This document shows, one piece after another, positions 29,138 through 38,061 of a DNA stretch of 64,000 bases. The stretch's first letter is position 1. Every line of letters begins with the position of its first letter. Below the pieces are notes generated by a model, which did not search any database, had not been told where the DNA came from, and saw nothing but the letters and a program-made list of their open reading frames with translations. Source of the DNA: Paraglaciecola psychrophila 170 (lineage in GTDB: Bacteria > Pseudomonadota > Gammaproteobacteria > Enterobacterales > Alteromonadaceae). The DNA lies in assembly GCF_000347635.1 (NCBI RefSeq), contig NC_020514.1, forward strand, positions 2,976,001 to 3,040,000, written 5' to 3'. A program made the translations under genes and the position numbers.

Positions 29138-30112
29138 TCAGTATTTGTTAAAATATATACCAATATTGGAAAAACCAACTAGATAACCCACTTCACTTAA
29201 TGATAGATGGCCTTGTGTAATGTATTCCAATGCGAGTTTCTTTCTTGTCTCTTCTAGTAAGTCTCGGTAACAGGCGTCTTGTTCGCTTAGTTTTCTTTGC
29301 AGATTTCGAAGACTCATGCCAATCTGCTTAGCAACATCAGTTTGAGTTGGCGTGCCTAACGGCAGCATGTCATGGATACTATTTCTAACTATTTGCACAA
29401 CGTCATTCTTATCGAGCCTTGAAACAAATTCATTCAGCATCTTTTCGTGGGATTGAGTGATCAAAGGATTCCCCCCAAGTAGTGGCTCTTTTAAAATAGC
29501 GGTATCACAGCTAAATGAAATTTCATCTTGGTCGAAATTCACTGGACAATTAAAGAAATCACTCAGAAAATAAAACATATTCTCGGTATTCGACCAATTA
29601 AGATTAACTTCCTGGGGTCTAAAATTGTGGCTTGAGCATTCTCTGGCAAATTTAACCAAGGTCGCAATAAAAATGATAATAGAATTACGGGATAAAACGG
29701 GCCTATTAGTGGACTCATACAGAAATGGAGTGAGTACTAATTTATACACTCTAGGTCCTTCTTCTATTTTAATGGAACAGGTATTAGACACCACTTTTTT
29801 ATAGCGCTCTACACGTTTGAACGCGTCGTATAGATTGTTAGACGCCATCATTGCATAACCTAGTATATGGAAAGTGCCCGGATGAAAATTTTCAGCTACA
29901 GTTATAGCAAAATCATGACGTTCTTTTAAATGATTACAATATTCAATTAACTGAGACACTCTTTCAGCAGAAATCCTAGATTCTGGGTCTTTAAAATCAG
30001 ACGTTTTGATACCGCAATCAGCTAAGGTGCTATTAAAATCGATGTCCCATTCATCCATAGCTCGTTTTATGGGGATAAGCCAGCCACTGAGCACTGAAAA
30101 ATAATCTGTCAT
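29138..30112 (-). CDS. AraC-family regulator (OruR-type), C-terminus truncated
   Basis: A 324-aa regulator. The N-terminal Arabinose_bd-type domain of the OruR/ArgR branch covers about residues 15-205 (MDEWDIDFNSTLADCGI, FHPGTFHILGYAMMASNNLYDAFKR as the typical central segment). The AraC helix-turn-helix domain begins near 240; its first HTH is complete (TDVAKQIGMSLRNLQRKL). The second stops after LSEVGYLVGFSNIGIYF-NKY, where relatives continue with an AFKRW-like recognition helix and about 20 more residues. No other frame downstream restores it. DNA binding may therefore rest on one HTH. Divergent from the DUF1302 gene and upstream of the aldehyde dehydrogenase/ligase pair, it is placed to regulate both sides. 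Confidence 0.85.
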   Translation of the reverse strand: MTDYFSVLSGWLIPIKRAMDEWDIDFNSTLADCGIKTSDFKDPESRISAERVSQLIEYCNHLKERHDFAITVAENFHPGTFHILGYAMMASNNLYDAFKRVERYKKVVSNTCSIKIEEGPRVYKLVLTPFLYESTNRPVLSRNSIIIFIATLVKFARECSSHNFRPQEVNLNWSNTENMFYFLSDFFNCPVNFDQDEISFSCDTAILKEPLLGGNPLITQSHEKMLNEFVSRLDKNDVVQIVRNSIHDMLPLGTPTQTDVAKQIGMSLRNLQRKLSEQDACYRDLLEETRKKLALEYITQGHLSLSEVGYLVGFSNIGIYFNKY

Positions 30113-30290
30113 ACTAAAAAAATTGTCGCTTTAAATAAGTGAATAATCATCATATTGCATCATATGATAAGAGATTGGCATAGAGTTTAAGTTATTTTTA
30201 TTTTTTTTATTTGTAGTATTAATGTAAGCATTTTGTTTAAATTCAATCTGGTCTGACCTATTTGGTTAACAATTAAACATGGGAACTATC

Positions 30291-32240
30291 ATGTCTATTA
30301 GCAAACACACAAAAAAATTACTCGCTGCTGCAATAACAACAGCCTTATTTTCTTATTCTGCCACAGCTGCAGAATTTTATTTTGGTGAAGATGACGATAT
30401 CAGTCTTCAAATCACCTCAAGACTTTCAATAGGGTCTAGCTGGCGGTTACAAGATGCTGATCCTTACTACATTGGCAAAACAAATGGCGGTACTGGCAAC
30501 ACATCCACCACAGACGATGGCAATCTTAACTTTGGTAAAAACGACGCGTTTTCTCAAATTATAAAAGGTTCTCATGATTTTAACCTAACCAAAGGAAACA
30601 TTGGTGCATTTGTTCGGGTTAAATATTGGCATGACTTTGAATTATCTGATGGTGACAGACCCCATGGTAACTCCGGTAATGGTTATACCCCTGGTGAGCC
30701 ATTAAGTGACGATGGCTTTACTCAGTTTGGCCAGTTTTCTGGTATTGAATTAATGGATGCCTATATTTTTGGTGCCTTTGACATAGGCGATGTTCCCTTA
30801 GATGTACGTTTAGGACGTCAAGTTGTCAGCTGGGGTGAAAGTACGTTTATCCAAGGTGGCCTCAATTCATCTAATCCATTTGATGTAAACGCATTACGTC
30901 GCCCGGGCGCTAGCCTAAAAGAAGGGCTGTTACCGGTCGGTATGTTCTTTGTCAATGCAGGTTTGACAGAAAATCTAAGTGTAGAAGCATTCTATCAATA
31001 TGAATGGGAAAAAACCCAAATTGATGGGTGTGGTACGTATTTCTCTGGTGCGGATTTTGCAGCCGATGGTTGTAATTTTGTATCAGTAGGTCCACTTGGA
31101 GACCAATCCGGACTGGCAGCAGGTATTGCAGCAAAACGTGAAGCCGATATGGAGCCAGATGATGGTGGCCAGTATGGGTTAGCTCTCCGTTATTTTGCAC
31201 AAGAGCTGAATGATACTGAATTTGGTTTTTACTACATGAACATTCACTCTCGAGTGCCGCTGATTAATTCTATTCGTGGTGCATTTCGCGGAATCAATCC
31301 AGCGTTACCGGTATTTTTACCTTGGGCAAATGCGGTTCAATTAGATGCTGCTTTCCCTACATTAGCTGCTGGTGCTGAAGCTGGTGTATTAACGCCTGAA
31401 CAGCTAGGACAATTCGGTTTAGCCTCAGTATTACAAACCACAGGTGTAGACCGAGACACTATTGATGCCTTAAACCCTGGATATAATATTGAGTTTCCAG
31501 AAGATTTAAAATATTACGGCCTTAGCTTTGCAACCAATGTTGCAGGTTTTGCCTTGTCAGGTGAAGTTTCTTATAAACCTGACACGCCAATTCAGATAAG
31601 TGGCCCAGAAATTTTAAACGGGGTATTGTCTGAACAACCCTTCCTTAAATACTCTTCTCGTGTTTTAGGTGTCAACCCTGGTGAGCTTTCCAGAGGGTGG
31701 GATGAATTTGATGTCACTCAAGTTCAAGTTACTGCATTACAGTTTTTTGATCGGGTGTTAGGTGCTTCTCGCTTAACTGTTATCGCCGAAGCAGGTGTTA
31801 TTTTAACCGATGATATTGAAGCATCTGATCAAAACTATGGTCGTAACTCAGTATTTGGGTTAGGAGATTTTGATGTAGGTGGTGGTATCAACTGTACAAA
31901 CTTGGTTGCTGCAGGCGCACTTTCAGGTGATTGTATTGATGATGGTTACGTAACGGACACTGCTTGGGGTTATCGTATAAGAGCCGCACTAGATTATCCA
32001 AATGTATTTGCCGGTGTGTCTCTTTCACCCACAATCGATTGGCAGCATGATGTGTCTGGTTATTCTCCAGATCCAGGTCAACAGTTTAATGAAGGCGCTA
32101 AATCATTTGGTGTCTCACTCGAAGCCGTTTATCAACAAACTTATTCAGCCTCTTTAAGCTTTAGAAGCTTCAGTGGTGGCGATTATAATATTTTGTCGGA
32201 TAAAGACTTTCTTGCCGTAAGTATTGGTATTACGTATTAA
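30291..32240 (+). CDS. DUF1302 family outer-membrane-type protein
   Basis: A 649-aa exported protein of the DUF1302 family. A Sec signal peptide ends at SATA-AEF. The mature protein is rich in alternating polar/hydrophobic strands and aromatic residues, with DVRLGRQVVSWGES near residue 185 (a family hallmark), FDVNALRRPGASLKEGLLP and a C-terminal FLAVSIGITY end that looks like a barrel signal. The family is thought to form outer-membrane beta-barrels, but its substrate is unproven. It is regularly paired with DUF1329 and found near hydrocarbon, sterol or lipid catabolism genes. The ATG at 30291 has GGGA 6 bases upstream and is preferred over 30279. DUF1329 follows after 13 bp. Confidence 0.9.
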   Translation: MSISKHTKKLLAAAITTALFSYSATAAEFYFGEDDDISLQITSRLSIGSSWRLQDADPYYIGKTNGGTGNTSTTDDGNLNFGKNDAFSQIIKGSHDFNLTKGNIGAFVRVKYWHDFELSDGDRPHGNSGNGYTPGEPLSDDGFTQFGQFSGIELMDAYIFGAFDIGDVPLDVRLGRQVVSWGESTFIQGGLNSSNPFDVNALRRPGASLKEGLLPVGMFFVNAGLTENLSVEAFYQYEWEKTQIDGCGTYFSGADFAADGCNFVSVGPLGDQSGLAAGIAAKREADMEPDDGGQYGLALRYFAQELNDTEFGFYYMNIHSRVPLINSIRGAFRGINPALPVFLPWANAVQLDAAFPTLAAGAEAGVLTPEQLGQFGLASVLQTTGVDRDTIDALNPGYNIEFPEDLKYYGLSFATNVAGFALSGEVSYKPDTPIQISGPEILNGVLSEQPFLKYSSRVLGVNPGELSRGWDEFDVTQVQVTALQFFDRVLGASRLTVIAEAGVILTDDIEASDQNYGRNSVFGLGDFDVGGGINCTNLVAAGALSGDCIDDGYVTDTAWGYRIRAALDYPNVFAGVSLSPTIDWQHDVSGYSPDPGQQFNEGAKSFGVSLEAVYQQTYSASLSFRSFSGGDYNILSDKDFLAVSIGITY

Positions 32241-32253
32241 TAGGATAAAAACA

Positions 32254-33615
32254 ATGAAAAATTTAATCACTTCTGTAAGCGTATTGTGTTTGAGCTTAGC
32301 GGCGCACAATGCAATCGCTAAAGTATCACCAGAAGAAGCAGCAAAACTCGGCACTTCTTTAACCCCAATCGGTGCTGAAATGGCCGGTAACGCTGCGGGT
32401 ACTATCCCAGCATGGACCGGAGGACTCAACAGTAAGAATTCTTCACCGAGCACGGATCCGGGTCGCCCATCTAACCCTTTTTCTTCAGATAAAATGTTAT
32501 TTGAAATCACCAATGCGAACCTGTCTTCACACCAAGCTAATTTAAGCCCTGGTCAGATAGCTATGTTTGAAAAATATCCAGACTATAAAATGCCTGTTTA
32601 TGAAACACGTCGCACCGCTGCTTACCCTGAAAACATCTATGATATAATTAAGAAAAATGCAGTTAATTCAGTATTAGTTCAAGGTGGTAATGGATTAAAA
32701 TCTTTTGACACGGCCATTCCTTTCCCGATACCACAAGATGCTAACGAAGTGATTTGGAATCATATTACTCGTTTTCGTGGTGGTACTGCTAAACGCGAAT
32801 TCACAACTATCCCTGTTCAAGCCGATGGCTCATTTGTTGAAGTAAAAATGAATGACCAATTGGTTTGGCCTGAATTTTTGGAAGGTGGCAGAGATGCTGA
32901 GAAAGATGCAAATATTCTTTTTTATTACCTACAAGTGATTACCGCTCCTGCACGTTTAACAGGTACTGCATTGTTAGTTCACGAAACCATTGACCAAGTA
33001 GAAGAAGCACGTAAAGCTTGGGTATACAATTCAGGGCAGCGACGAGTGCGCCGTGCTCCGAATGTATCCTATGATGGACCTGCTGCAGGAACTGATGGCT
33101 TAAGAACCACAGATAACTATGATATGTATAACGGTGCACCTGATAGGTACAACTGGAAATTAATCGGCAAAAAAGAAATGTATATCCCTTACAATTCTTA
33201 CAAGTTGATGGATACCAGTATTAGCTATGAAAATGCAGTAAAAGCCGGGCATTTAAATACAGACAACTTACGTTATGAGTTACACCGTGTATGGGAAGTA
33301 GAAGCGACCCTAGCTGAAGGTGAACGTCATATTTATGCCAAGCGAACCTTCTTTATAGATGAAGATACTTGGGGGGCATCGGTTATTGATCATTATGATG
33401 GTCGTAACGAATTATGGCGTATGTCTGAAGGTCATAATGTGATGTTTTATGACGTGAATACACCTTGGATGGTAGCAGAAACCCTACATGACCTAAATTC
33501 TGGTCGGTATTTGGTCACAGGCTTAAGTAATGAAGAACCTAGATTCATGACTTGGGGAGGAGTCGAACAACGCACCGCGTTCTCTTCTTCAGCCCTACGA
33601 CGCCTTAGTCGTTAA
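32254..33615 (+). CDS. DUF1329 family periplasmic protein
   Basis: A 453-aa exported protein with signal peptide to IAKVS. Family motifs include LTPIGAEMAGNAAGTIPAWTGG at the mature N-terminus (split by few changes), FPIPQDANEVIWNHITRFRG, the YNSGQRRVRRAPNVSYDGP loop and YIPYNSYKL. DUF1329 proteins are predicted to have an open, LolA/LolB-like hydrophobic cavity, which would suit carrying a lipid-like molecule in the periplasm; that link is from recollection of fold assignment, not from this sequence alone. The ATG at 32254 has AGGAT upstream and is preferred over the longer frame beginning at 32224 inside DUF1302. A strong terminator follows, so DUF1302-DUF1329 form a two-gene operon. Confidence 0.92.
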   Translation: MKNLITSVSVLCLSLAAHNAIAKVSPEEAAKLGTSLTPIGAEMAGNAAGTIPAWTGGLNSKNSSPSTDPGRPSNPFSSDKMLFEITNANLSSHQANLSPGQIAMFEKYPDYKMPVYETRRTAAYPENIYDIIKKNAVNSVLVQGGNGLKSFDTAIPFPIPQDANEVIWNHITRFRGGTAKREFTTIPVQADGSFVEVKMNDQLVWPEFLEGGRDAEKDANILFYYLQVITAPARLTGTALLVHETIDQVEEARKAWVYNSGQRRVRRAPNVSYDGPAAGTDGLRTTDNYDMYNGAPDRYNWKLIGKKEMYIPYNSYKLMDTSISYENAVKAGHLNTDNLRYELHRVWEVEATLAEGERHIYAKRTFFIDEDTWGASVIDHYDGRNELWRMSEGHNVMFYDVNTPWMVAETLHDLNSGRYLVTGLSNEEPRFMTWGGVEQRTAFSSSALRRLSR

Positions 33616-33626
33616 GCAATAAAATC

Positions 33627-33657
33627 AAAAAGGCTGAAATTTTCAGCCTTTTTTTAT
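33627..33657 (+). terminator. Rho-independent terminator after DUF1329
   Basis: A-rich arm and stem AGGCTGA/TCAGCCT with loop AATTT (33631-33649), followed by seven or more T. It lies 15 bp after the DUF1329 stop. Confidence 0.92.
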
Positions 33658-33718
33658 GTGTGAAATTTACTTGGGTATTACTTCAAAACTGTTTTTATAG
33701 ACGATTAAAGAAAAAACT

Positions 33719-34397
33719 ATGTTTATTATAAGCCACACTGCTTCACTCAACCTACTTATTCTGTTATCTGGATGTAAGAATACCAATGATACTAGTAATT
33801 ATTCTACTACTGAAAAAGTGGCCACTAGTAAAATGCGAGAACACAAAAGTTGGTTAGACAGCGTTTGCCCTTTATTAATAATTTAGATTTTGAGCTAGCA
33901 GAAAAAGGCTTAATAAAACGTCCAGAACAATTAAAAATATTAGATGATAAATGTAGTGTGGGATTTGGGTAATTATGATTTTTTGACGAACCAAGACTAC
34001 CACAGCACGATTAACCCAAGCTTATAACCTTAGGCTTGTCTTAACATGTCTTACGGCTTACATAAGGTTACAGAGCATATTTATAAGGTTCGTGGATATG
34101 ACTTATCAATAATTCTTTCATCAAAAGTGATACAGGTTGGATAATGTTTGATCTTCTGCTGCCCCCTGCCACATCAGAAGCGGTATTTAACCCAAGAGCT
34201 TGGTGAGTTTCCGGTTAAGGCTGTTGTTTACAGCCATACCCATGCAGATCATTTTGGTGGTGTAAAAGGTGTGGTAAGCCAAGAGCAAGTGGATTCTGGC
34301 GTAGTACAAATTATCGCTCCTAAAGATTTTATGGAGCATGCCATTAAAGAAAATGATGGAAGACTTTACCTTCTGGTTTAATATCGCGACTCCCTAA
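33719..34397 (+). pseudogene. Degenerate alkylsulfatase (BDS1/YjcS-type metallo-beta-lactamase lipoprotein) with internal deletion
   Basis: Fragments of one gene can be followed through several frames. It starts as a lipoprotein (LLILLSGC, 33719 on), continues in a shifted frame as INNLDFELAEKGLIKRPEQ, then as VVWDLGNYDFLTNQ and STINPSL, then [27 protein letters not shown], and [27 protein letters not shown], which carries the HxHxDH zinc motif. After KEN it jumps to [13 protein letters not shown] and a stop, which resembles the extreme C-terminus of this family. About three quarters of a normal ~650-aa alkylsulfatase is missing. Active relatives hydrolyse alkyl sulfates such as SDS to alcohols. 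It lies between DUF1329 and the RND gene, inside the alcohol-oxidation cluster. Confidence 0.85.
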
Positions 34398-34453
34398 CAC
34401 CCAAGGGCCCTAATAACTCACTCCCACAGGGATAAACATCCAGAGTCACATAA

Positions 34454-34495
34454 AAAAAGAGGACCCGTAGTTGCCTACCGGTCCTCTTTTTATTA
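34454..34495. terminator. Strong bidirectional terminator
   Basis: AAAAAGAGGACC (34454-34465) pairs with GGTCCTCTTTTT (34480-34491). An inner GTAG/CTAC stem closes a TTGC loop after a C-C mismatch. T-rich on the right and A-rich on the left, it can stop both the sulfatase remnant and the minus-strand RND operon. Confidence 0.9.
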
Positions 34496-34606
34496 GTTCT
34501 ACTTCTGAGTCGTTATGTCGAATATGATTCAAAAACAACGCTTCGAAAGTATATTTATTACAAAGCATAAAATCCCCCTAAGGTAACCTTATGCTTAATT
34601 AATCAC

Positions 34607-36940
34607 TTACTTAATTGAAGGTTTATTACCAATTCTTAATGCCCAAGCTAAAGCAGGTATCAACGTCAATGCACCCAACATGTTAAGTAAAAACATAAAG
34701 GTTAGTAATAAGCCCATGTCGGCTTGAAACTTAATCGGTGAGAACACCCAAGTTGCGACACTTATCGCTAAGGTGATACCGGTAAACGCAACAGCCTTGC
34801 CCGTTTGATTAAGTGCATACAAATAGGTGTCGTACAGGGACTTATTCATAGCTAAGGCTTCTTTGACCTTACTGAATATGTAAATACCGTAATCCACACC
34901 TATACCTACTCCCAAGGCAATAACAGGTAATGTTGCTACTTTTACTCCAATACCTAAGACCGCCATCAGTGCTTGGCTTAGGATTGAGGTTAATACTAAT
35001 GGCACAACAATACTGATGACAGTGCGCACCGATCTGAAAGTAATCAAGCACAGGGCAATCACCACTGAATAAACCCATATCAACATTTCTGTTTGGGCAT
35101 CTTCAATCACCATATTAGTAGCAGATTCAATACCAGCATTACCTGCGGCCATTAAGAATTCGATGCCTTGTGGTGGATTTTCTAGTATAAAGGTATCAAC
35201 AGCATCAACTACATTTTGTAATGTATCGGCTTTATGATCATTCAGAAATATCAGTACCGGTGCCATACTACAGTCTTGATTAATTAACCCTGGTGGAACT
35301 TTGGCTAAAGATGCATTGGTAACGAATTGATTACGGTTCAGACCAAACCATTTTATAGAACCTTCATTCATGCCGAATATACCAAATTTTGATACATCAG
35401 CAATGGATTTAACGTCTTGTACACCAGGAGTATTTTTGATGCTCCATTGAAATTGGTCAATCCATACTAAATTATCATATTTGATGCATTGTTCTTGTGC
35501 CGTTTTAGCCATCACCACGAATACATCGGTACTGGTACTGTAGTTTGCAACTATGTAAGCATTGTCTAAGTTATAAACCGAGTCAGGTCGTAATTCAGGG
35601 GCACCAGCATCAAGATCACCAATTTTCATAAACTGAGAAAAATACAATCCAACTACAAACAATACTGCACCGACTGCCAATGCAATTTTTGCCATAAAGG
35701 GTTTAGCAAAGTTAGCAAAAAACTTTTCTACAATGGAAATATGCTCTAATGATCTTCGCGCATTATTGACCGCAGACTGAGTTACCCCAACATAACTCAT
35801 GACAATTGGCAGAGCTATTAAGTTAGTTACAATGATCACCGCCACTCCAATACTGGCAGCTATTGCTAATTCCTGGATGACACCAATGTCGATTACCATC
35901 AAAGTAGTGAAACCTATAGCATCACTTACTAGGGCTGTCATACCAGCCACAACTAGTGAGCGAAACGCTAGTTTTGCAGCATCGGCCTTGTTATGGCCAG
36001 TCACCGAATGGTAAATAATCGAATTAATGATTTGAACTCCATGGCTGACACCAATCGCAAACACTAAAAAGGGCACCAACATAGAGTAAGGATTAATTCC
36101 ATAGCCTAATAAGTTAAGAATACCTAACTGACAAATAACCGCAAAAATAGAAAAGAATAAAACAGCAAATGTGCTTTTTAAACATCTAGAGTACAAAAAT
36201 AACAAAACAAAAGTGATGGCAACGGCTAACCCAAAAAAGATAACCACTTGTAAAGCGCCATCAATCAAATCGCCGACTACTTTTGCAAAACCCACAATTC
36301 TGATTTGCACAGTATCTGTTTGATATTTGTCTCTTATCTCTGATTCTAACTTACTGGATAAATCCCGATAATCTAAGGGCTGTCCAGTCTCTGGATTAAT
36401 ATCTTGAAGTGGGGCCAAAATCATTGCGGATTGAAAGTTATTACCCACTAATACGCCTACTTGGCCTGATTTTAGGGTATTGGTTTGAAGCTTTTTAAGA
36501 GATTCTACAGAACCGTCGTAACCATCAGGGATAACGGCTCCACCAACGAACCCTTCTTCTGTTACTTCTGCCCACCTAACATTAGGTGTCCATAATGATT
36601 TGAGTTCATTTCGATTAACCCCAGGAATAAAAAACACTTCGTCAGTAACTTGTTTCAATATTTCCTGGAATTTTGGTTCGAAAATGTCGCCTTCGGTGTT
36701 CTCAACCACAACACGCACCACATTGCCCAGTCCCGCTAGTTCTTTTCGGTAAGTAAGGAAATTATTGATGAACTCATGTTGACCAGGGATCATCTTAGTG
36801 AAGCTGGCTTCTGGCTTAACCTGCACCGCCTGAATAGATAATAGAACAAATAAAATGCTTATTATGCTCAGAATAGTTATACGTTTAGTGAATAATATAT
36901 TTTCAATAGTTTCTGTAAATTTTGATGGTGACTTTTCCAT
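34607..36940 (-). CDS. MMPL/RND-superfamily transporter
   Basis: A 777-aa inner-membrane protein of the MMPL/HpnN-like branch of RND transporters, roughly half the periplasmic bulk of AcrB-type pumps. Helix 1 is near residues 20-40. Two periplasmic domains lie at about 41-225 and 435-600, each followed by a block of five helices. The sterol-sensing-like block at 230-400 contains PYSMLVPFLVFAIGVSHGVQ, and the second half has the matching PVIALGVGIGVDYGIYIFSK; the acidic residue there (GVDYG) is the expected proton-relay position. Relatives move lipids, hopanoids or sterols. It is 8 bp downstream of the YCF48-like gene, so the two are one operon. Confidence 0.92.
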   Translation of the reverse strand: MEKSPSKFTETIENILFTKRITILSIISILFVLLSIQAVQVKPEASFTKMIPGQHEFINNFLTYRKELAGLGNVVRVVVENTEGDIFEPKFQEILKQVTDEVFFIPGVNRNELKSLWTPNVRWAEVTEEGFVGGAVIPDGYDGSVESLKKLQTNTLKSGQVGVLVGNNFQSAMILAPLQDINPETGQPLDYRDLSSKLESEIRDKYQTDTVQIRIVGFAKVVGDLIDGALQVVIFFGLAVAITFVLLFLYSRCLKSTFAVLFFSIFAVICQLGILNLLGYGINPYSMLVPFLVFAIGVSHGVQIINSIIYHSVTGHNKADAAKLAFRSLVVAGMTALVSDAIGFTTLMVIDIGVIQELAIAASIGVAVIIVTNLIALPIVMSYVGVTQSAVNNARRSLEHISIVEKFFANFAKPFMAKIALAVGAVLFVVGLYFSQFMKIGDLDAGAPELRPDSVYNLDNAYIVANYSTSTDVFVVMAKTAQEQCIKYDNLVWIDQFQWSIKNTPGVQDVKSIADVSKFGIFGMNEGSIKWFGLNRNQFVTNASLAKVPPGLINQDCSMAPVLIFLNDHKADTLQNVVDAVDTFILENPPQGIEFLMAAGNAGIESATNMVIEDAQTEMLIWVYSVVIALCLITFRSVRTVISIVVPLVLTSILSQALMAVLGIGVKVATLPVIALGVGIGVDYGIYIFSKVKEALAMNKSLYDTYLYALNQTGKAVAFTGITLAISVATWVFSPIKFQADMGLLLTFMFLLNMLGALTLIPALAWALRIGNKPSIK

Positions 36941-36948
36941 AAATACCC

Positions 36949-38061
36949 TTATTTAACTAACCAAGTAGTCATGCCAAATTGGCCTGCTAACACTAAGCTA
37001 TTATCACGGATAAGCACCGATGAAAAAACAGCACTCGACGGGTGTCGGTTTAGACTCATATTTGAAATGTCATTGACATTAAATCTAACAATGATACCTG
37101 CATGACCTACTAAGCTAACGGTCATATCATCAGCAATCACACCGCCTAATAAACTGGCACTGCTACCTATATTTGAGGCCTCCCATGATGCACCATTATC
37201 GTTTGACACCATAAAATTACCCTGTAGACCAAAAGCCACTAGAGAGTCTTTTTTACTAGCGATACCAAACAAACTGCCATCATATGGCATATCCATTGTT
37301 TGCCAAGTTCGACCGTTATTGTCTGACGAGAATCCAATTCCATTCTCACCTACAATATATACAGAGCCGTTATCAGCGGTAATAATTGAATTTAAGTGGT
37401 ATTGATTGGGATTTTTAATTTGACCGTCGATCAACCGCCAACTGCTACCTAAATCGTCACTGGTAAGCATTGTGCCGTATGCACCTACTGCAAAAAGATG
37501 ATTGTTGTCACTAGCTGTGATAGATAATAATGGTTTATTAGGCCCATCTTTTAGTTCAATCTGAGCATCCTCAAGATTAAATTCAAGATCTTCTATGTTA
37601 AATTCAAGTTCTGCAATTTCATCTTCATCGGTTAGCTCTTCAAGTCGCTGTTGAAAAGCAACAATTTTTTTACCGATGTAGATAATTTTTAACTTGGTTA
37701 ATTCATTACCATCGAAAACTTTTGTCCAGCTATTACTTTGTGGAGCACTTTTCAAAATAATTGAGTCATGCCCAACCGCAAATCTAGTCCCATCTTTTAA
37801 AGTAGTGCTATCAGTCAAAGTCAAACTAACTGGCACGCTCTGCTGTTGCCAGTTATCCATATCTGACCACATTAAAATATGCCCCCGTTCACCCACAGCA
37901 AGAATTTTGTCTTGCTGCTTAGTGATATTGGTGATGATGCTTGTATTAGCGATACCACTTGTTCGTGCGGGAATTTGCAATAAATCAAATTGCCCTTGAG
38001 CAAACACTGTAGTACCGATACCCGAAAGCAAAATACCTAAAAGTATATTTAATTTTCTCAT
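36949..38061 (-). CDS. YCF48-like beta-propeller exported protein
   Basis: A 370-aa secreted protein: signal peptide ending TVFAQG, then repeated BNR/YCF48-type blades such as ILAVGERGHILMWSD, LFAVGAYGTMLTSDDLGSSW, VYIVGENGIGFSSDNNGRTW and LVAFGLQGNFMVSNDNGASW. Between residues about 130 and 170 an acidic coiled-coil-like insert (LEELTDEDEIAELEFNIEDL) interrupts the propeller. YCF48 proteins in cyanobacteria assist photosystem II assembly, but many proteobacterial members occur next to MMPL/RND genes, as here. A role as periplasmic partner or scaffold of the transporter is an inference. It is first in the operon with the RND gene. Confidence 0.88.
   Translation of the reverse strand: MRKLNILLGILLSGIGTTVFAQGQFDLLQIPARTSGIANTSIITNITKQQDKILAVGERGHILMWSDMDNWQQQSVPVSLTLTDSTTLKDGTRFAVGHDSIILKSAPQSNSWTKVFDGNELTKLKIIYIGKKIVAFQQRLEELTDEDEIAELEFNIEDLEFNLEDAQIELKDGPNKPLLSITASDNNHLFAVGAYGTMLTSDDLGSSWRLIDGQIKNPNQYHLNSIITADNGSVYIVGENGIGFSSDNNGRTWQTMDMPYDGSLFGIASKKDSLVAFGLQGNFMVSNDNGASWEASNIGSSASLLGGVIADDMTVSLVGHAGIIVRFNVNDISNMSLNRHPSSAVFSSVLIRDNSLVLAGQFGMTTWLVK

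Noticed and set aside
33868..33874. CCCTTTA, a canonical -1 slippery heptamer joining two frames of a small lipoprotein-like ORF
   Set aside because: The shifted frame continues into further segments that need additional shifts and contain stops, and together they match an alkylsulfatase. Pseudogene decay explains all of it better than programmed frameshifting.
34148..34381. 77-aa ORF with an HxHxDH motif, taken as a small metallo-hydrolase
   Set aside because: It lacks the N- and C-terminal parts of the fold; its first residues are out-of-frame with the family and flanking sequence carries the missing pieces in other frames, so it is part of the pseudogene.
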